Below are positions 8,197 through 8,246 of a stretch of DNA of 8,246 bases, one piece after another. The notes beneath the pieces were generated by a model that saw only the letters and a list, made by a program, of their open reading frames with translations, did no database searches and had not been told where the DNA came from. The position numbers were made by a program, and so were the translations under genes. Within the stretch, counting starts at the first letter, position 1. Each line of letters begins with the position of its first letter. Source of the stretch: Oscillospiraceae bacterium (GTDB lineage: Bacteria; Bacillota; Clostridia; Oscillospirales; Ruminococcaceae); NCBI GenBank assembly GCA_016302655.1, contig JAEDNF010000063.1:1-8246 (forward strand), in the 5' to 3' direction.

Positions 8197-8214
8197 GCGT
8201 TTTTGCGTTTTTTT
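8197..8214 (-). promoter_or_regulatory. A-tract UP-like element upstream of the promoter
   Basis: Directly upstream of the -35 box the minus strand has runs of seven and five A separated by CGC (8208-8214 and 8200-8204). A further AAATTTTT lies in the promoter (8186-8193). The runs start about 10-11 bases apart, close to one helical turn. Such phased A-tracts bend DNA and often serve as UP elements bound by the RNA polymerase alpha subunit; a strengthening role is inferred. Confidence 0.5.
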
Positions 8215-8246
8215 GAGTTGTTTAGCCGAATAAAAGGTTAACTCAG

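Noticed and set aside
8184..8214. Possible plus-strand terminator (weak A/T inverted repeat followed by a T-run)
   Set aside because: The stem would be almost only A-T pairs, the position coincides with the promoter A-tracts of the minus strand, and there is no plus-strand gene before it.

Overview
The window holds one F1Fo-ATP synthase operon read entirely on the minus strand, so the text below goes from high to low coordinates. The gene order after the leader genes is the standard bacterial a, c, b, delta, alpha, gamma, beta, epsilon. The organism is most likely a Gram-positive anaerobe of the Clostridia, with protein wording closest to what I would expect from Ruminococcus or other Oscillospiraceae. 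That rests on strong AGGAGG-type ribosome sites at most genes, moderate GC, a paired AtpZ/AtpI-type leader and a clostridial-style c subunit. It is an inference, not a database result.

Upstream end (8140-8246): a near-consensus sigma-A promoter (TTGAAA, 17-base spacer, TATAAT) lies behind phased A-tracts and gives a leader of only about 20 bases. The first gene (7459-8139) encodes an unrecognised single-pass membrane-anchored extracytoplasmic protein. It is followed after 3 bases by an AtpZ-like protein (7147-7455), and 4 bases later by an AtpI-like four-helix protein (6741-7142).

Fo block: an AT-rich 88-base spacer leads to atpB (a), then an 83-base spacer with two clean RNA hairpins leads to atpE (c), then atpF (b). 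The c subunit carries two membrane carboxylates (E31 and E64), the arrangement described for the Na+-translocating Fusobacterium nucleatum rotor. The coupling ion may therefore be Na+, but this is not proven by sequence.

Stalk and F1 block: atpH (delta) starts one base after atpF stops. Then come atpA, a 41-codon single-helix membrane protein gene that standard ORF length cut-offs miss (2752-2877), atpG, atpD and atpC. The small gene has its own ribosome site, and its stop codon overlaps the ribosome site of atpG, so it looks like a real, translationally coupled cistron inserted between the alpha and gamma genes. This is the best candidate for something undescribed.

The window ends 7 bases after the atpC stop, so the operon terminator is not visible. 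No mobile elements, tRNA, rRNA, CRISPR or plus-strand genes are supported.
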